Source of the DNA: Mactromeris polynyma
Taxonomy: Eukaryota > Mollusca > Bivalvia > Venerida > Mactridae
Direction: 5' to 3'
Assembly: GCA_032209605.1 (NCBI GenBank)
Contig: JASFXZ010000003.1
Span: forward strand, 35,862,762 to 35,926,761
DNA: 64,000 nucleotides
Positions 12,517 to 25,341 of the stretch are shown here, piece after piece. The notes beneath the pieces were generated by a model, which saw only the letters and a program-made list of their open reading frames with translations, was not told the DNA's origin and ran no database searches. The position numbers and the translations under genes are program-made. Every line of letters starts with the position of its first letter. The stretch's first letter is position 1.

Positions 12517-12688
12517 ATCAACCAGTACTAACTTCCTCGTCCACAAGCAACTGACAACTATCCCACAAGAATCAAGAGGTGGAGGACAAAAGACCGTCGC
12601 CAAATATCACAGAAGAACATACCTCTCCAGACTGGGAATCTAACTCCGAGTATCACGGCCCACAGTCCAGCGCTCTACCTATTAGTTA
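12517..12688 (-). repeat. tRNA-derived SINE (RUDI-like tail)
   Basis: On the minus strand: a tRNA-like head with A-box-like ggtagagcgctggactgtgg and B-box-like ggagttagattcc, followed by tcagttgcttgtgg...gttagtactggttgat, which also occurs at 61616-61641. I infer the bivalve RUDI/V-SINE group from memory of that tail; a database search would decide. Confidence 0.65.
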
Positions 12689-13252
12689 AAAGGGTGGACA
12701 GGTGTCGTGGTAAACGACATCCGCATTTCCTTCAAAGACACAGTATAACCATTCTAATCAATGGTAGCTATATATGGAATGGAAAGGACCATATTACGTT
12801 AAACGAACGACAACATTGGAAGCTTCGAAATGAAACTGACAATTATTTCAACCTTGGAAGAAATTATAGGCTCTGACCATGAAGGTTATTGACATCTTTG
12901 TTTGCCAATTCATTGAGTGGTGATTACCAAGAATTTTATGAGATTAGAGAAAAAGACCGAAGCTAGAAACACACACTTCAGTGTGTGTTTATGATGGAAA
13001 TGTGTAGATAAAACGGTAAAATCGATAACTGAGTATCGCCACATCGCCGTGTGAGGATCTTGGACGATAGTTTGAAAGTCCATAAATTTGATTTAATAAA
13101 CGTGAGAAAATACCATACTGCTACTTCAAACATATTTGTTGTTTTGAAAAAAATAGAGCGGTCTTAAATAGGATTCTCTTGAATTACATCTGACTCGAAT
13201 TAATCCAATTTGACATTCGAAAATACCGTTCACTGTTCTGGCCTGATATGAT

Positions 13253-13520
13253 CGGCTCTCTTGGCAGTGTGGTTAAGGCATCCTCCTTGGGAGCGGAATG
13301 TCGAAGGTTCGTATCCCGGTAGGGGTCCGTTCCGATATGGTCAGTTTTTGAACCGACAACTAGTTGAATGAAGGTTACTGTGTGCCTTCCTTCCTGGTGC
13401 TTGGCATTAAAGGATAGAAAGCGGTAAGCAAATCTATTCAGAAAGTAGGTATCTCAAAAATCAGAAATGGCTGGCCCTTGAAGCAGGGGTGACGCTTTAA
13501 GAAATACACACATAAAAACA
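13253..13520 (+). repeat. tRNA-derived SINE family S1, full-length copy
   Basis: Head with A-box (ggcagtgtggttaaggc) and B-box (gaaggttcgtatccc), body gtgtgccttccttcctggtg and ggcattaaaggatag, tail aatggctggcccttgaagca then ggggtgacgctttaa. Other copies: 23914-24162 (+), 29008-29269 (-) and a headless one at 41660-41818 (+). Pol III A and B boxes imply past transcription of the source copy. Confidence 0.85.
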
Positions 13521-13954
13521 AACAACAATCCAACGTGTATCACATGGATGCGGCTCTTTTCACAGAGTTTGTGCCTTTGACCTTATGACACGTTAAGACA
13601 CAGGAAATCCATCACATCTTGAAATCTACCGGTATTGACCTTTGTGTCACATGATTAATCCCATAGATCGAGGATAAGTTCTAATGCTAGTCAAACGTTA
13701 CAAGAGCTCACCATTGTTATAACATATGGTCAGTATTTAATTATGGAATACTATTTGTGAACAATCGATGTAATCTCTTCAAGGTCTGTTCGAGTTGCGT
13801 TTGATGTTTTCGAGTTGTTTGTTCCAATTTGAGGACTTTTTACTCACTCAAAGTGACGTGTATTTAGTATTTTAGTGGTGGTTGTTCGGCAAATCAACTG
13901 AAAATATTACATCCAAAGCCTAAATTTGCCAATCACTTGCGAAAGAACAAGATA

Positions 13955-14031
13955 TAATTGGTTGGTAATCTAGGAACACTGGTTATGTCAACTAACCGCC
14001 GTACATTACTGGAATACTGGTGCAATCAGCA
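13955..14031 (+). repeat. 3' fragment of the RUDI-like SINE
   Basis: ggttggtaatctaggaacac then tggttatgtcaactaaccgc and cgtacattactggaatactg parallels 61636-61715 (aggaaaactggttaggtcaa, ctgtccgccgtatatgactc). The tRNA head is missing. Confidence 0.6.
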
Positions 14032-14691
14032 TAAACTTATCACAGCGATACACGTATTTGTAAATTAATATTATTAATTATGGCAGATTCATGTTAGTTA
14101 GAAGTCAACAATCAATCTTAATTGGTCGAAGAAGGCTGTTTTTAAATGTTATTTGTTTGTGAGACTTTCCTGTCTTATTTCATATTAACGATACACATTT
14201 AATGATGTATTAGCTAGTTATATTTTTGAGTAAATCAGTAACAGTGTTAATGGTTCTTTTCCTGTAATTGAGTCTCTTAACATCCGTTTGATTTCATTTA
14301 ATACTTCTTTATCATGACATAAGAAGACAAAACTCCGCTAACGTTGATGTTAACCTTTCAGCAAATATTGACATGAACATGAAATTTTTTTCCACAGAAT
14401 AGCTAAGAAAAGGAGTATGTACTTAAAATAGTTTCAGAGTTCACGACAAGATCAGATATTGGTTGATACTTCATATGTTTAAATATACTTTAAGCCATTT
14501 AAAACGCGACCGAAACTTGTTTGCTTCAAAACATGACATATAAGAAGTAAACCTTCTATATTAATTCGCTAACATAATTTCCTAAACTTATACAATAATG
14601 AAATATGAATTGTTGGTCCGTAGTTTTTAAACAGTTAGAAGCTTTTAACACCATGTGCATAATGAAGTAGTTGTTTTGATACAAGACATAT

Positions 14692-14785
14692 TATGTTGTT
14701 ACAGGGAACGCCAATTTCACAAGACAGACAGATCCCCCGGAAAACAACAAATGCACAGTAATAGGGGTGCAAGGAATGGTCTGGC
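14692..14785. repeat. Dispersed repeat family R1, shorter copy
   Basis: gttgttacagggaacgcc, agacagatcccccgg, aaaacaaca and ggggtgcaaggaatg match the copies at 5834-5960 and 60325-60480. Confidence 0.6.
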
Positions 14786-17700
14786 CGACTATAAAGAACC
14801 ACTAAAGACTCGCAATTATTCACATTCAACAAATGTAAGATATGAAGTGCAAACTGGTAAGATGAATTATCGCAAATGTTCGCCAGAAAATAGTAAGCTA
14901 CTTATACTCAGCTAAGGCAACAGTCTCAGAATGCAGTCTTGCCATTGGTCAAAGTTAGAACTGTGCTAAGAATCAACCATATCGACGTTTGAATTTTGCA
15001 ATTTTGTCTTAAAACTCAGACATTATGCTCCAACTAAATATACATAACTTCATGTTTCATAGCACCAATATTGCTCTACTCATCCATGTTTATATACATA
15101 AAATACAATCATATACTTATTGAATGTTTGAGCCAAACGACGGAAATGAATTCCTGATATCAGAAACCACATTTATGAATAGAATAAAAATTGGGGATAT
15201 TAAGGAAATAGCATGTGTCAGCGACTTATAGCAGGATTGCATTTCTTGAAATAATTTCCTTGAACACTGGAAATCACTTACAAAAAATAAAGCATAACCT
15301 TTTATAGTTTGATTAGAACATAACTGCGGAAATACAAGAACCACGAGAACATTATCTGGGCAAATGTTCGCTTCGACAGCAGTGAAACAATGTAAAAGAA
15401 CATTAATTTTGGTAAACTACATGTATTGGAAGATTAGACAGATCATGTAGTGATCGCGATACAGATTTAGTTAACAATGTTACACTGTTGCGGGGAATTT
15501 GTTTGTCAACGATGTTTTTTTCATTATATATTTCGCTTACCATAGCGCCGATCAAAGACGTTCTCACGAAGAGCTGGATGATTATCCAACTATGTTGTCG
15601 TATAAAAGAATGGTTAGACGCAGCTGGATACTGGATTCGCTATGTGATTAATGTAATATCTGACACTGAATGGTCACATATAGTGTGCAAAATAGAATTA
15701 GTAATTACTAACGATGACAATTTAACCGCTGGATGTAAGTATTACATTTGGGAAATGACAGCTTAATCCTGAATGAACATCTTATTTGCCTATATATCAA
15801 ACTATTTCTTCTTCTTGTCTTTGGGATGTAAGGAAAAAGACAATATAGTCTTACGAAGTAAAATGTTGTTGTTAATTATGTGTCACAATCTTTCTGTACG
15901 CCATTTCCGTTGGTTTCATGGCTTTAGTCTCTCATCTTTCCTCATCATAACGAACATACGAAATATACATGTTTAAAACATGGTCAGTGGAAGAATTATC
16001 CATGGAAAAAGTATTTTGTCTTCAAAAAAATAATCATCATTTGTACACCAAAAGTCCCAGTAAATTAGCCTATTTTTTGTTTATTCTTAAAATGTATTTA
16101 ATCAAACAATGTACTAAAAGACGGGTTGTTCTGATTTTTTGAGAGCTTAAACTTCAAAAGACACTCGAGAAGCCAACCATTCAGGTTTCCTATTATCTGT
16201 CTTCGTTATAGCCGTTCATTTAAAATTGATTATGGTGACAACGAATCTTGTTCACTTTCGCTGCCAAGGGAAAGCAATGCAGTTGCCAGGCGCTGTTGTA
16301 ATCCTTCATGTAAAATAGCCGTATTGTAAACAATGCTTCAATAATATGAGTCGATGTTCAATCCATTTGTTGAAAATAAGAGCTGAACATTCGTTATGGA
16401 AATGAGAATGAAAATAAGACGAATGTGTTAGAATGTAGGTCTCGGTTGGGTAATAAATAGGAATATTTCTCAAGTCATTTCCGTGAAACAAACTTTATAA
16501 CGATAGGCTAGACGACACGCACGACCACTACATTTTATCGGACAATTTCACGTCCGCTCAATGGCCTTGTAAATATCAGAGGTATCAGAGGCTAGGCAGT
16601 GGCGTGTGATCCTTAGCGTAACAAGAGAACCGGAAGCAGATGCAGACGCTCGTTTGCGGATTCTATGATCACTGGGGCTTATACTTTCTTCGGAACGGAC
16701 TATTTAAACGTTTTGGTAGAGACAGACGCAGATGAGAACAATGACGATCAAGCGAAAACAATATCTCCACGTTATGTTCAAAACAGACAAGCTAAAGTAG
16801 TTATGATTCATTATCCCATAATATGAAACTACATGTATTTTAAGACTAAAACAACCATGCTTGCTCTAAATGTATTGTATTACATTAAGGCTCGTTTATA
16901 CATTCATCCATTGCTAATTGCGTTTCAGCTTCTGTCGTGATTTCCTAAAATGAATAAATTTTGGATTACTGTGATTTCAAAAGTGTAATTATTAGTTATA
17001 TTTCTGTTGCAAAGTTTCATTAAAAAAATGTGACATTGATTCATTAGGTGCAAATCACTCATCTATTGCCGTGGACAAATTACAAAATTCTATGATTAGT
17101 GACTACATCGATGATAAATACTATACCAATAATCTTGGGAGTGATTTGTAACCATGCAAAACAAACTTGTTCTTGCATAGCTCAGCAACTGGCAGAGGAG
17201 AAAACATCAAAGCGACAGTAGCAACGTAATTAGCTTTCATTGCAGGATTTGGCTGTCAAACGGCGTGAATTATTGCGCAATATGTGATAATGTATGCGTT
17301 TCAAATGAATACACGGAAATTAGTGTATTTGCACATGATCCAATCTTCTGAAACACAACAAAAGAACATCCCAAGTTCATTATAAGATTTATACGCATGT
17401 TTGTTACTTTTTTTAAAGTTGGAAACAGTGTCAACATTTGGTCATAGTTCAATGGCGAAATGTTAGGGAAATATGAAGTTCTTGGACATGTAAAGAGTAT
17501 AATAAAATAAAAAAAAGAGTTTTCAAATTGGCAATTCTGGATGTAAAAGACAAATCTGTTAAAATGCAGTGTCTTCGAAATCGTGAAAAACAACTCACTA
17601 GACAATCCAGTGCCGATAATTTGTTATATATTATGATTCAATTACTGTGCTTGTCTCCTTATAATGTTAGGCTGCTAAGTCGATTGGAGTGATCTCCCCT

Positions 17701-19144
17701 TCCAAATTCCGTGAATATTAATTAATAACAGAAAGTGACCCAAAAATTGATATCCTTTCATTTTTGCTAATAAAACGACATGTAACGTTGTTTGTTGGGA
17801 ACAGGTGGCTATTTTTAGTTAAATAGACGATGAAATATGTGCGTAACAACCAAAAACGAGAAACGGAAAATTTGAGTAGCCGGTTTTTCTATTTTTAGTA
17901 ACGCACAAGACCGTGTTAACCATGTAGCAACTTATTTTCTCTCTTTTATTCCTATTCAATATTTTACAGTGTTCCTACTATTTCATGGAAAAGACGTGTT
18001 ACCTTCACTCTGGGACATATATACAGTATTAATGACAGTAGTAGCAGTGACAGGAGCGAAGTTATTGTCATACCTGATATGTCGGACTTAAGCACATTAC
18101 CCCTTCTGATTTTGAGTCTGAAGACATACGAAGTCAACTGCATATTAATAGCATTGTTAACGGTTAGATGTAATTGAATTGAAATACATGGATTGTATGG
18201 AAAGCAGAATAAGAGACACGACTATAATACATGTATTTTTATATGGAGCGTTTTATGCCTTCCACGCATTGCAAAACATACATTCTGAGGCCCGCGAGAG
18301 ATAGAGAGAGGGCCGGTAGTTGAACCTGTGAATGTCCTAAGCACAACGGTAAACAGTTTTATTAATACTGTGTTACTTATATTTGAAGTCCTCACTGATT
18401 TTATAATAAAGATAGAATTGTTTATATTTAAACATAATGAAATCAAGCAAGTAGATGATTTTATAGAAAAAAATATGAAATTTGATAATTTGCATGAATA
18501 CCAATAAGCATTGCAAGATGTGTCATCATAGAGTCTGTTTATTAACGCTCAAGGCCAAACAACAGACAATATCTGAATAAAGTAGGATAAGGCCATTTAA
18601 AGAAACAGCATACGTAGACAGTAGCAACTTCGGTCTATCATTAAATGGCTTCGGCAGTGACATTGCATTAATATATGAACTATGTGATGGCGTGTAAATG
18701 AACTGGAAACATTGAGCAGTGCTATTCTATTTGTATCCTGATACTAGCCAGACAACAACTTCATTTAGTTGATTAAGCTAGGGTGTTGCAAACATAATAA
18801 ATGGTACTGTAATCTGATGCAGGTAGTAATTACTACTTGATTTATAAATGAAAACAATATTGGGAAATACATACAATGTGCAGCAGTTGAATAAAGCAAA
18901 AACCGTTTAAGAACTAGAACATCAGATGGTTGAGAGGGGTTGAATAGTGAGCTCTGCAAGCCAATAAAGTAGAAGTTAAGGAAAGGCGGAAACATTCAAT
19001 TTGTAAAGGCCACACACAGTGACAAAAAAAGAGAAAAAAACCTGTAGCATCTTTTTCTAAAAAAAACTGAAACAGCATTGCAAATACATACATTTCAAAT
19101 CCGAACATGGAAGAAGACATTAGGAAACAAAAACGCTGAGCTGA

Positions 19145-20887
19145 CTTAATGAAAAGGGAGGTATTAATCAGGAACAGAAGCAACCTAAAGAAAATCAAGA
19201 GTTAAAATATAATGTAATTGTTAACGAAGAGCTATATCAGAAGAATAGTGAACAAAATGAGGAACTGCGAAAGAACAATGACAACTTTAATGCTTCTGTA
19301 AGATATATAGAAACCTCGGTCAATGTAAATGAACCCATCGATTTCATGGATCCACAGAAAAATGCACATTCAAATTCGTAATTTGAGTATGCCATACATT
19401 TGACAACCTTAAAAGCAACAATGAATGTTGGTTCAGTAATCAGAGATTTTGCCAAACGGTGTTGTAAACCTGTGCAGAATACACCACAAAGGCAAGTAGT
19501 AGACACATGTTTCGACAGAAAGACAGTAATAACACAGGAACATTTTGGCAAAGTTGCATCCGCTCTTGCAAACATACAGCTACTTATATGACTTACATCG
19601 TCACTGATGACAAACAATACTCTTACATTTCCTATAGAACCGAAAAAGGACACCACTACCCTGTGATATTCAAACATAACATATTCAACATGATGCTCAT
19701 GGTAGGGATTTAAGTATTCTTCCTTATTGCAGATTAAACTGAGTCCCTCGATAATATCCACGGAGCATGAAATCAAGTGCTTAAGGAAGTCAGTCTGGAC
19801 ATCAAAGAATACCTCTGTCTGGCAGAAGCAGGGGCTATCGGACGGATATAAACAGTCTTCACATCACCAATAGAGCGACTAATAAAGGCGCCTGGTCGTT
19901 GACATTAATGTTACTTTCAAAACCCCATTTGGTGCAGATAGTTATCAAGCGAAGATGGGGTGCTTTATGGCTAGAGTGGAAACACCATTTGAAACTGATA
20001 TAAAAGAGATGATGTACTGGAAAGGTTGATTGAAAACCACAGGGTTTATGAAATTGTCATACTAAACTTGCAGAATATTTTCATAGCAATCGAACAACTG
20101 CTGCAGCGAACGATACCATAGCCTTTGCCAGGTGTAAAGTTTTAATAGTGATTGATTTCGTGAAGCAGCAAAGTCAGCCAAAAAGCGCAACAAAATGCCG
20201 GAGTTTGTGTTTGGACAAAGCCGACCGTTTAATCTCATACACGCCGAATGCATCAATCCTAGAAATTGAAGCTTACGTCATGTACTTATTTGTCGTAAGA
20301 AGAACTTCATGAAGATGAAAATAACCAGTATGAGAATAGTCTAGGAAAAATGCTAGGAACATTAGACAGACATTTTTGGAAAAGAGTAATGGCATGTAAG
20401 GGAAGGGATTAGAACAATTTAGACAGAAACAAATTGAACTGGAAAGAAGGGAGGCAGACTGAAATTTGAGAATCCGACAAATAAGGTACGTCTTACGGTC
20501 TTTGTCAGTCTAAACTACAAGTCGAAGAAGGTAAAGCTGTTCTGGTGGCCTTACATAAATTATGACAGCTCTGAAATTTCAGCTTCAAATTCTAGCATTC
20601 AGTGTACAACCTGTCAAAAAGGATTGAAAACACCGAACATTTAAACGAAATGTCTTGTTGTTTGTTGAAAATGTATCTAATGCGGATACAAGTGACGAAA
20701 ACGAGAGAATATAGCCTTCTTTGTTGGCAATCATATAGAACACAAGTTTGATGGCGAAACATACACAGGATAAGGAATAAGTGTTGTACCAGGCTTTGCA
20801 GTGTTGTGTATTATCAAATATGACAGTGGCCCAGCTGTATATGCTTACACTTTAAAGGAGGACTATAAAAAGGAGAAATCCAGATAA
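19145..20887 (+). pseudogene. Decayed intronless coding region, unrecognised family; coiled coil and Tudor/SH3-like C-terminus
   Basis: Seen: frame 2 runs 19145-19590 with one stop (19379-19381). It opens with a charged, coiled-coil-like stretch (EELYQKNSEQNEELRKNNDN) and continues FEYAIHLTTLKATMNVGSVI. After a frameshift near 19592 the next frame carries TDDKQYSYISYRTEKGHHYP, NQVLKEVSLDIKEYLCLAEA and DVLERLIENHRVYEIVILNL (20011 on), broken by several stops. At 20711-20887 a clean stretch, one stop inside, reads GNHIEHKFDGETYTG, then ISVVPGFAVLCIIKYDSGPA and VYAYTLKEDYKK. The last pattern (short strands, 'G.VISVVPGF', 'IKYD..PAVY.Y.L.EDYK') looks like a Tudor/SH3-like barrel (inference). No introns are evident over 1.7 kb, so it may be a retrocopy or a domesticated or transposon-borne gene. 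I cannot name it. It lies in a guanylate cyclase intron on the opposite strand. Confidence 0.6.
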
Positions 20888-22525
20888 AAGACTGACAATG
20901 GTACATAGACCAGATATAATAAATGCAGCTCTGTTTTAAGCAAATAAAACCATATTAGGAATTATTAGTTACATTTATTTATCCTTCACAAAATTAACGA
21001 AAACATGTTAAGGGTCATGCTAGGTCCTGTTGCAATGCTAAATATTGTAACACAACGATCATTTAACTTTCTCTGTAAAACAACAGCCAAGATAACTTAT
21101 GCAAGCTGGTAAAACATGCAGTGTCTAAACCAGCAATTATAACGCCTTTATATTTCTGACATTAGCGAATGAAACACAATATGGTATGACAAACGCTTTG
21201 AATTTTGCAATTATTTCCATTTATACATAACAAACGATGTAGAGTGGTAACACCACGTATTATTTCGATAATTCACTAGACTAAGTGCAATAACAATTCA
21301 CGTGCATGCCGTTACACTAAAACAAGGCGTATCAGGCTGATTGATGTGTTTCGGAGTAAATTTAAACTTAATTAAAACTGAGAGCGTAAAGTCACATATT
21401 TACACGCTATGTCACGCGTTTAATGCATTACATAAAGTCATATAGAGTGACATTGTTAACCTCGTGTCGTAGTTGTTCGCAAATGGTAAATCTGTATTTT
21501 GTTCGAAGTATGAGATTTTATTTCATTGAAAATTATTATCCTGTAACAACTTAAGCCATCTTCGTTAATTTGAATATAATTTGTGAAAGTATCATTTGCA
21601 ACTCACATCTTGTGGTTAAGAAATAAAAAGAGTCGGAACTACTTTTGTTGCGTCTCCCTATTGTTTACCCACGACCGAACTACACCCGCCACTCTTTGCT
21701 TGCATCACGGATATAAACCATAGGTCCGTGCTTGCATTTAGGACGTCAAAATAATGTTTTGACAAATGTCAGCTGCTTCTGCTCGTTTAGATTATTTTAA
21801 TAAGTCAATAAAATACAACTCGTGAGATCCTTTATATGTTTTAAAATATAATGGTTTTAATTTGCGCTTGTTGTAACAATTTAATATTAATTTCCTTACT
21901 TATATGTTTATTACCTAATGTCTGCGTATGAAATGTGCCAAAACGATACCAAATATTCCCGTAAAAGCAGATTTATATTGAAAAAAGTATAACGCGTGTA
22001 CCAAATCAAATTATGCGTGCGTGCGAAGCTAGAGACGTTCTTATATTTACATTGTATTGGCATACCGATCCTGACGGCCAGGTTATCTCATTGATGTGAT
22101 ACATAGATATAGCCATATGCATACCGTGAATACTATTTGAATTTTGACAATGTGGTTTCTATTATGATTTTGATGAAGTTCAATCCATCACTACTGTATG
22201 GTTTTATTCCACTTAGTTTCTCTATGCATTCCTGTATTGACTAGCATGCATCTTACGGTACACAACAAAGATACTATATCACCTTATTTTATTTCATAAT
22301 CTAGGGGTCTGATGCATTCTTTTGAGAAAATGGCCTTCCCATGTGCTATCCTTTCTCTGCTTTACCTTCCAACTACTGATCCGAATTGGCTGGGGTACGA
22401 ACTTGGCCTATACTTGATATTAGTAGTAAAATATTCTCGAGCAGTTTGGCTTTTTAGGAAAGCGGATAAGAATATAAAAGGCACGAGATGTTTTTCTTAA
22501 ATAAAATATAAAACTTGACACAAAC

Positions 22526-22829
22526 CTCTTGTATCAACGAATGTTCTTTCCACGATACCAGGAAATGGATTACCCGTAGTTAGCGGTATATGTGGTTCAT
22601 TAAATGTTTGCTCGTCGTTTATAGAAATTCCATTTTCATTTGCGAGTTCACGTATCTTCTCAACAATGACCTTGGATTTGTGCAAGGAGCCGTAAATCAA
22701 GGTAAACTTTTTCCAGTTGTAATGTAACAGTAGAGATATAATGGGTTTTGCCACTTGGGTTGCAGGTGGAAAAGTCCTGGCGAACGTTGGAAATTTTTTC
22801 TTGTCGGAAACTACGTAGTCGGCACATTT
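22526..22829 (-). CDS. Receptor guanylate cyclase, extracellular ANF_receptor domain exon (most 5' exon found)
   Basis: Seen: a 304-bp open exon on the minus strand between a good acceptor (pyrimidine-rich run then ctctttcag) and a donor AGAG|GTTTGT. It starts in phase 0 (AAA TGT GCC) and ends in phase 1. The translation reads CADYVVSDKKKFPTFARTFP, then PPATQVAKPIISLLLHYNW, KKFTLIYG and later PFPGIVERTFVDTR. Known family features: the 'FPTFART.PP.T.VAK' then 'W..FTL.Y' pattern is the middle of the periplasmic-binding-like ligand domain of natriuretic-peptide-type and Gyc76C/Gyc32E-type membrane guanylate cyclases, which make cGMP on ligand binding. The conserved Cys lies at the start. Its phase-1 end joins exactly to the exon at 9088-9234. 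The exons before it (signal peptide and first lobe) were not identified. GABA-B or glutamate receptors share the fold but fit the motifs less well. Confidence 0.85.
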
Positions 22830-23913
22830 CTGAAAGAGATAAAATCGGTTTAAGAGAAAATGGTACCGATTGCAATAAATACAATCTTATCAACTATTTG
22901 AACCGACTCAAATTAATACATGGTATGTGGTGGGGAAAATACGATTGATTTATTAACCGTTTGTAACTTTGTATGGGCAAGTTGCGTGGGCATTACATCC
23001 CATCGTCAATTATCAGTCGTGTAGATATATTGCTGTTGCACTGTGATACCACGCAGTAGACGAATAAAAGGTATCATTAACATGATACTGGGGTAACTAG
23101 TTCTAACACTATCGTTTAAATGTCGAACACAGGTAATTGAGTTCCACTTAACTACATTAGATTGCTGCAGATTCATTACTTGAACCAACTCAATTAACCA
23201 ACATATATAGATACAAGTAAAACATATACGCAGTGAATGGAATTCAATTCCTGACGTTTGCTTATATACTTTTTATAAATTGCAATTACAAATGTTCATA
23301 GTAATCTAATGCAACATAAAAAACAAACTGCGTACATCTGAGAGAAGATTTTGTTATAAAGCAGTACACATACACGTAGTAATTCATTATGTGGGTGTAA
23401 TTGAAACTTATTATGTTGCACTTATGCAATTAGTACAGATAAACGAGCTCTGTTTACATGTATTGCTGTCGAAATTGCACCAACAGGAAATTTTGTTTCC
23501 TCTATTCTATATTAATCACACGTACAGAGCTTCCACAATGTATCCCAGCAACGTCTGGATCTGCTTTACCACGTCGGAAACTTGTAATTAATGAAACTAA
23601 GCTTGCTGTCGTAAACAGTGTTTGATACATCTAATGTTTCACGTAATAAAAAAGAACATTGTTAACAACACATTTCCCAACATTGTGTTTAATGAGTTTG
23701 CCCTTATAATTGACAACATGCTGCAGAACATCTCCACGTTACTTTTTAACTCTTGTTTTGTTGTGATAAAAGTCGCATTCAGATTTTTCATGGATATTAA
23801 AAGGTAATGTAAGCGATAGCTGAATGTTAAATACGCCCTCGTATAACGAAGAAATGCTATTTCTTACTATTAAATTGCAAGTTAATGAGTGAGAGGGCGA
23901 GTTTTCACGTATA
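22830..23913. other. Intron or upstream sequence; no exon recognised
   Basis: The exons for the N-terminus of the guanylate cyclase should lie to the right of 22829, but no minus-strand exon with the expected motifs could be identified here or further right. Confidence 0.4.
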
Positions 23914-24162
23914 CCGTGTCCCGTAGCCGAGTGGTTAATGCATCCGCATTGGGAGCGGTATGCCGAAGGTTCGAATCCCGACAGGTATCCGTTCTGATAT
24001 GGCTGGTTGGTGAGCCGCAAGCTAGTTACCATGCACCTACCTGCCTGGTGCCTGACATTAAGTGATAGGAATCGGAAAGTAAATGTGCCCAGAAAGAGGT
24101 GTCAGATAAGTTAGAAATGGCTGGCCCTTCAAATAGGGGTGACACTATAATAAATAGACACT
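23914..24162 (+). repeat. tRNA-derived SINE family S1, full-length copy
   Basis: Best preserved head of the family: cccgtagccgagtggttaat (A-box) and gaaggttcgaatcccgacag (B-box), serine/leucine tRNA-like. Body: acctacctgcctggtgcctg and gacattaagtgataggaatc. Tail: aatggctggcccttcaaata then ggggtgacactataataaat. Confidence 0.88.
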
Positions 24163-25117
24163 TTTATTTTATACACTGGTATGTGAGGACATGTTTATAC
24201 CCGACGTCTTAGTACGTCAAACATCGGAGAAAAATAATTAATTCCGTGAAGGGTCTGAGTTACAGATAGGGTAAGTGATTTGGTGCTGTGTTCCTGTTTT
24301 ATATACTAAGGGTTAGGAACCTATTTGGTAGGTTTAATGTTGATTTTCATACCCATGTACAACCATTAGTGATGACTGACTGAGTGATATGGTGTAACTG
24401 ATTGTCCCAACAATGTAGGCTACACGTTACAGTCAGACACAAAATACTTAATGCTGTAAAGAGAATGTGCTACCGTATAACTTTGTTTTCGTGGTGGTTT
24501 TATTTTAGCAATATTCGCAAGTGCAATAAATTCGCTAAAATATCTCTGAAATCTCAGTCTATTTTGTCTGTTTATCTACTTAAACACTCATTCGGTCGGC
24601 CATCACGATACTCTCGATTTACACGAATATGATTTGTTCAATGTTATTCGAATAACGACGGAATATAGCTTAATACTGTCATTGATTTCATCACACAGGG
24701 CATAGCAAAGTCATAATGAACTAAGAGTTATATCTAAATACAGCTGTAATAGTTTGTATGTACAGTCGTTAAATAAAACTGAAAAAAACTGCTTAAGGTA
24801 TTTCTTCACCCTCTGAAGGGTATTTTTTAGATAAAAGCCAAAATTACTGGCAAAAATACAAATGTGTTCAATTTTTTATTCACGCTTCACACACAAACAG
24901 CCACTAAAAATCACACGCCATTATCATGGCAAGCTGCTGTATCTTAATTCCAAATTTCATCCAAAAACTCTCCACTTATGGCCGATTTTTCAACTCATAA
25001 GTCGCGACTTAACCTCCGAGTTAATGTGTTGTGTTGCTCAAATGTAAAAACAAAGTAACTTTATGCAACGTAGCGAAGTTTATAAAAGATGCTTTAAAAC
25101 GCAGATCTTTAACATAA
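24163..25117. other. Non-coding stretch, nothing recognised
   Basis: AT-rich. The short frames at 24402-24632 and 24862-25047 carry no motif or splice context. Confidence 0.4.
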
Positions 25118-25341
25118 TCATAATTCGATTGTCACCTTCAAACAATATTTGCCATTTTTTCACATTTTCTCTTTAATAACATCACATGATTTGTTTGTCC
25201 TCTAAATCTTGTTGTAAACCCCCTGTTTTCTTTTCCATTCCGTTCTTTTCATGTTCTCATGTGATGTACTGTATATTTGTATTTTGTATGTGATTTTCGA
25301 TGACGATGTACGAGTCAAAACAAATTGTTCTGTTCTGTTAA
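25118..25341 (+). repeat. LINE-like 3' tail, copy 1
   Basis: Matches 56633-56892 over about 220 bp: ttgtcaccttcaaaca, tttttcacattttctcttta, tttgtttgtcctctaaa, ccctgttttctttt, gatgtac.agtcaaaacaaa and gttctgttctgtta. A 3' end running into a short tandem word (gttct) suits the tail of a non-LTR retrotransposon. No coding part is attached. Confidence 0.65.

Larger units (their letters stand above)
9235..22525 (-). other. 13.3-kb intron of the guanylate cyclase gene
   Basis: Bounded by the donor after 22526 and the acceptor before 9234 (minus strand). The phase match across it (phase 1 to phase 1) and the continuous family motif (TR|VYVFLG) argue that no exon is missing in between. It holds the inverted-repeat element at 9846-10100, SINE pieces at 12517, 13253 and 13955, an R1 repeat at 14692 and the pseudogene at 19145-20887. 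Stretches 10101-12516, 14032-14691, 14786-19144 and 20888-22525 show nothing else I can name, except a weak candidate exon at 15546-15732. Confidence 0.7.

Noticed and set aside
19237..19776. 179-residue minus-strand open frame
   Set aside because: It is the complement of the decayed plus-strand coding region; the plus strand has the protein-like composition and continues far beyond it.
23914..24000. Considered as a functional tRNA gene
   Set aside because: A- and B-boxes are good but the acceptor stem does not close, and the SINE body and tail follow directly, as in three other copies.
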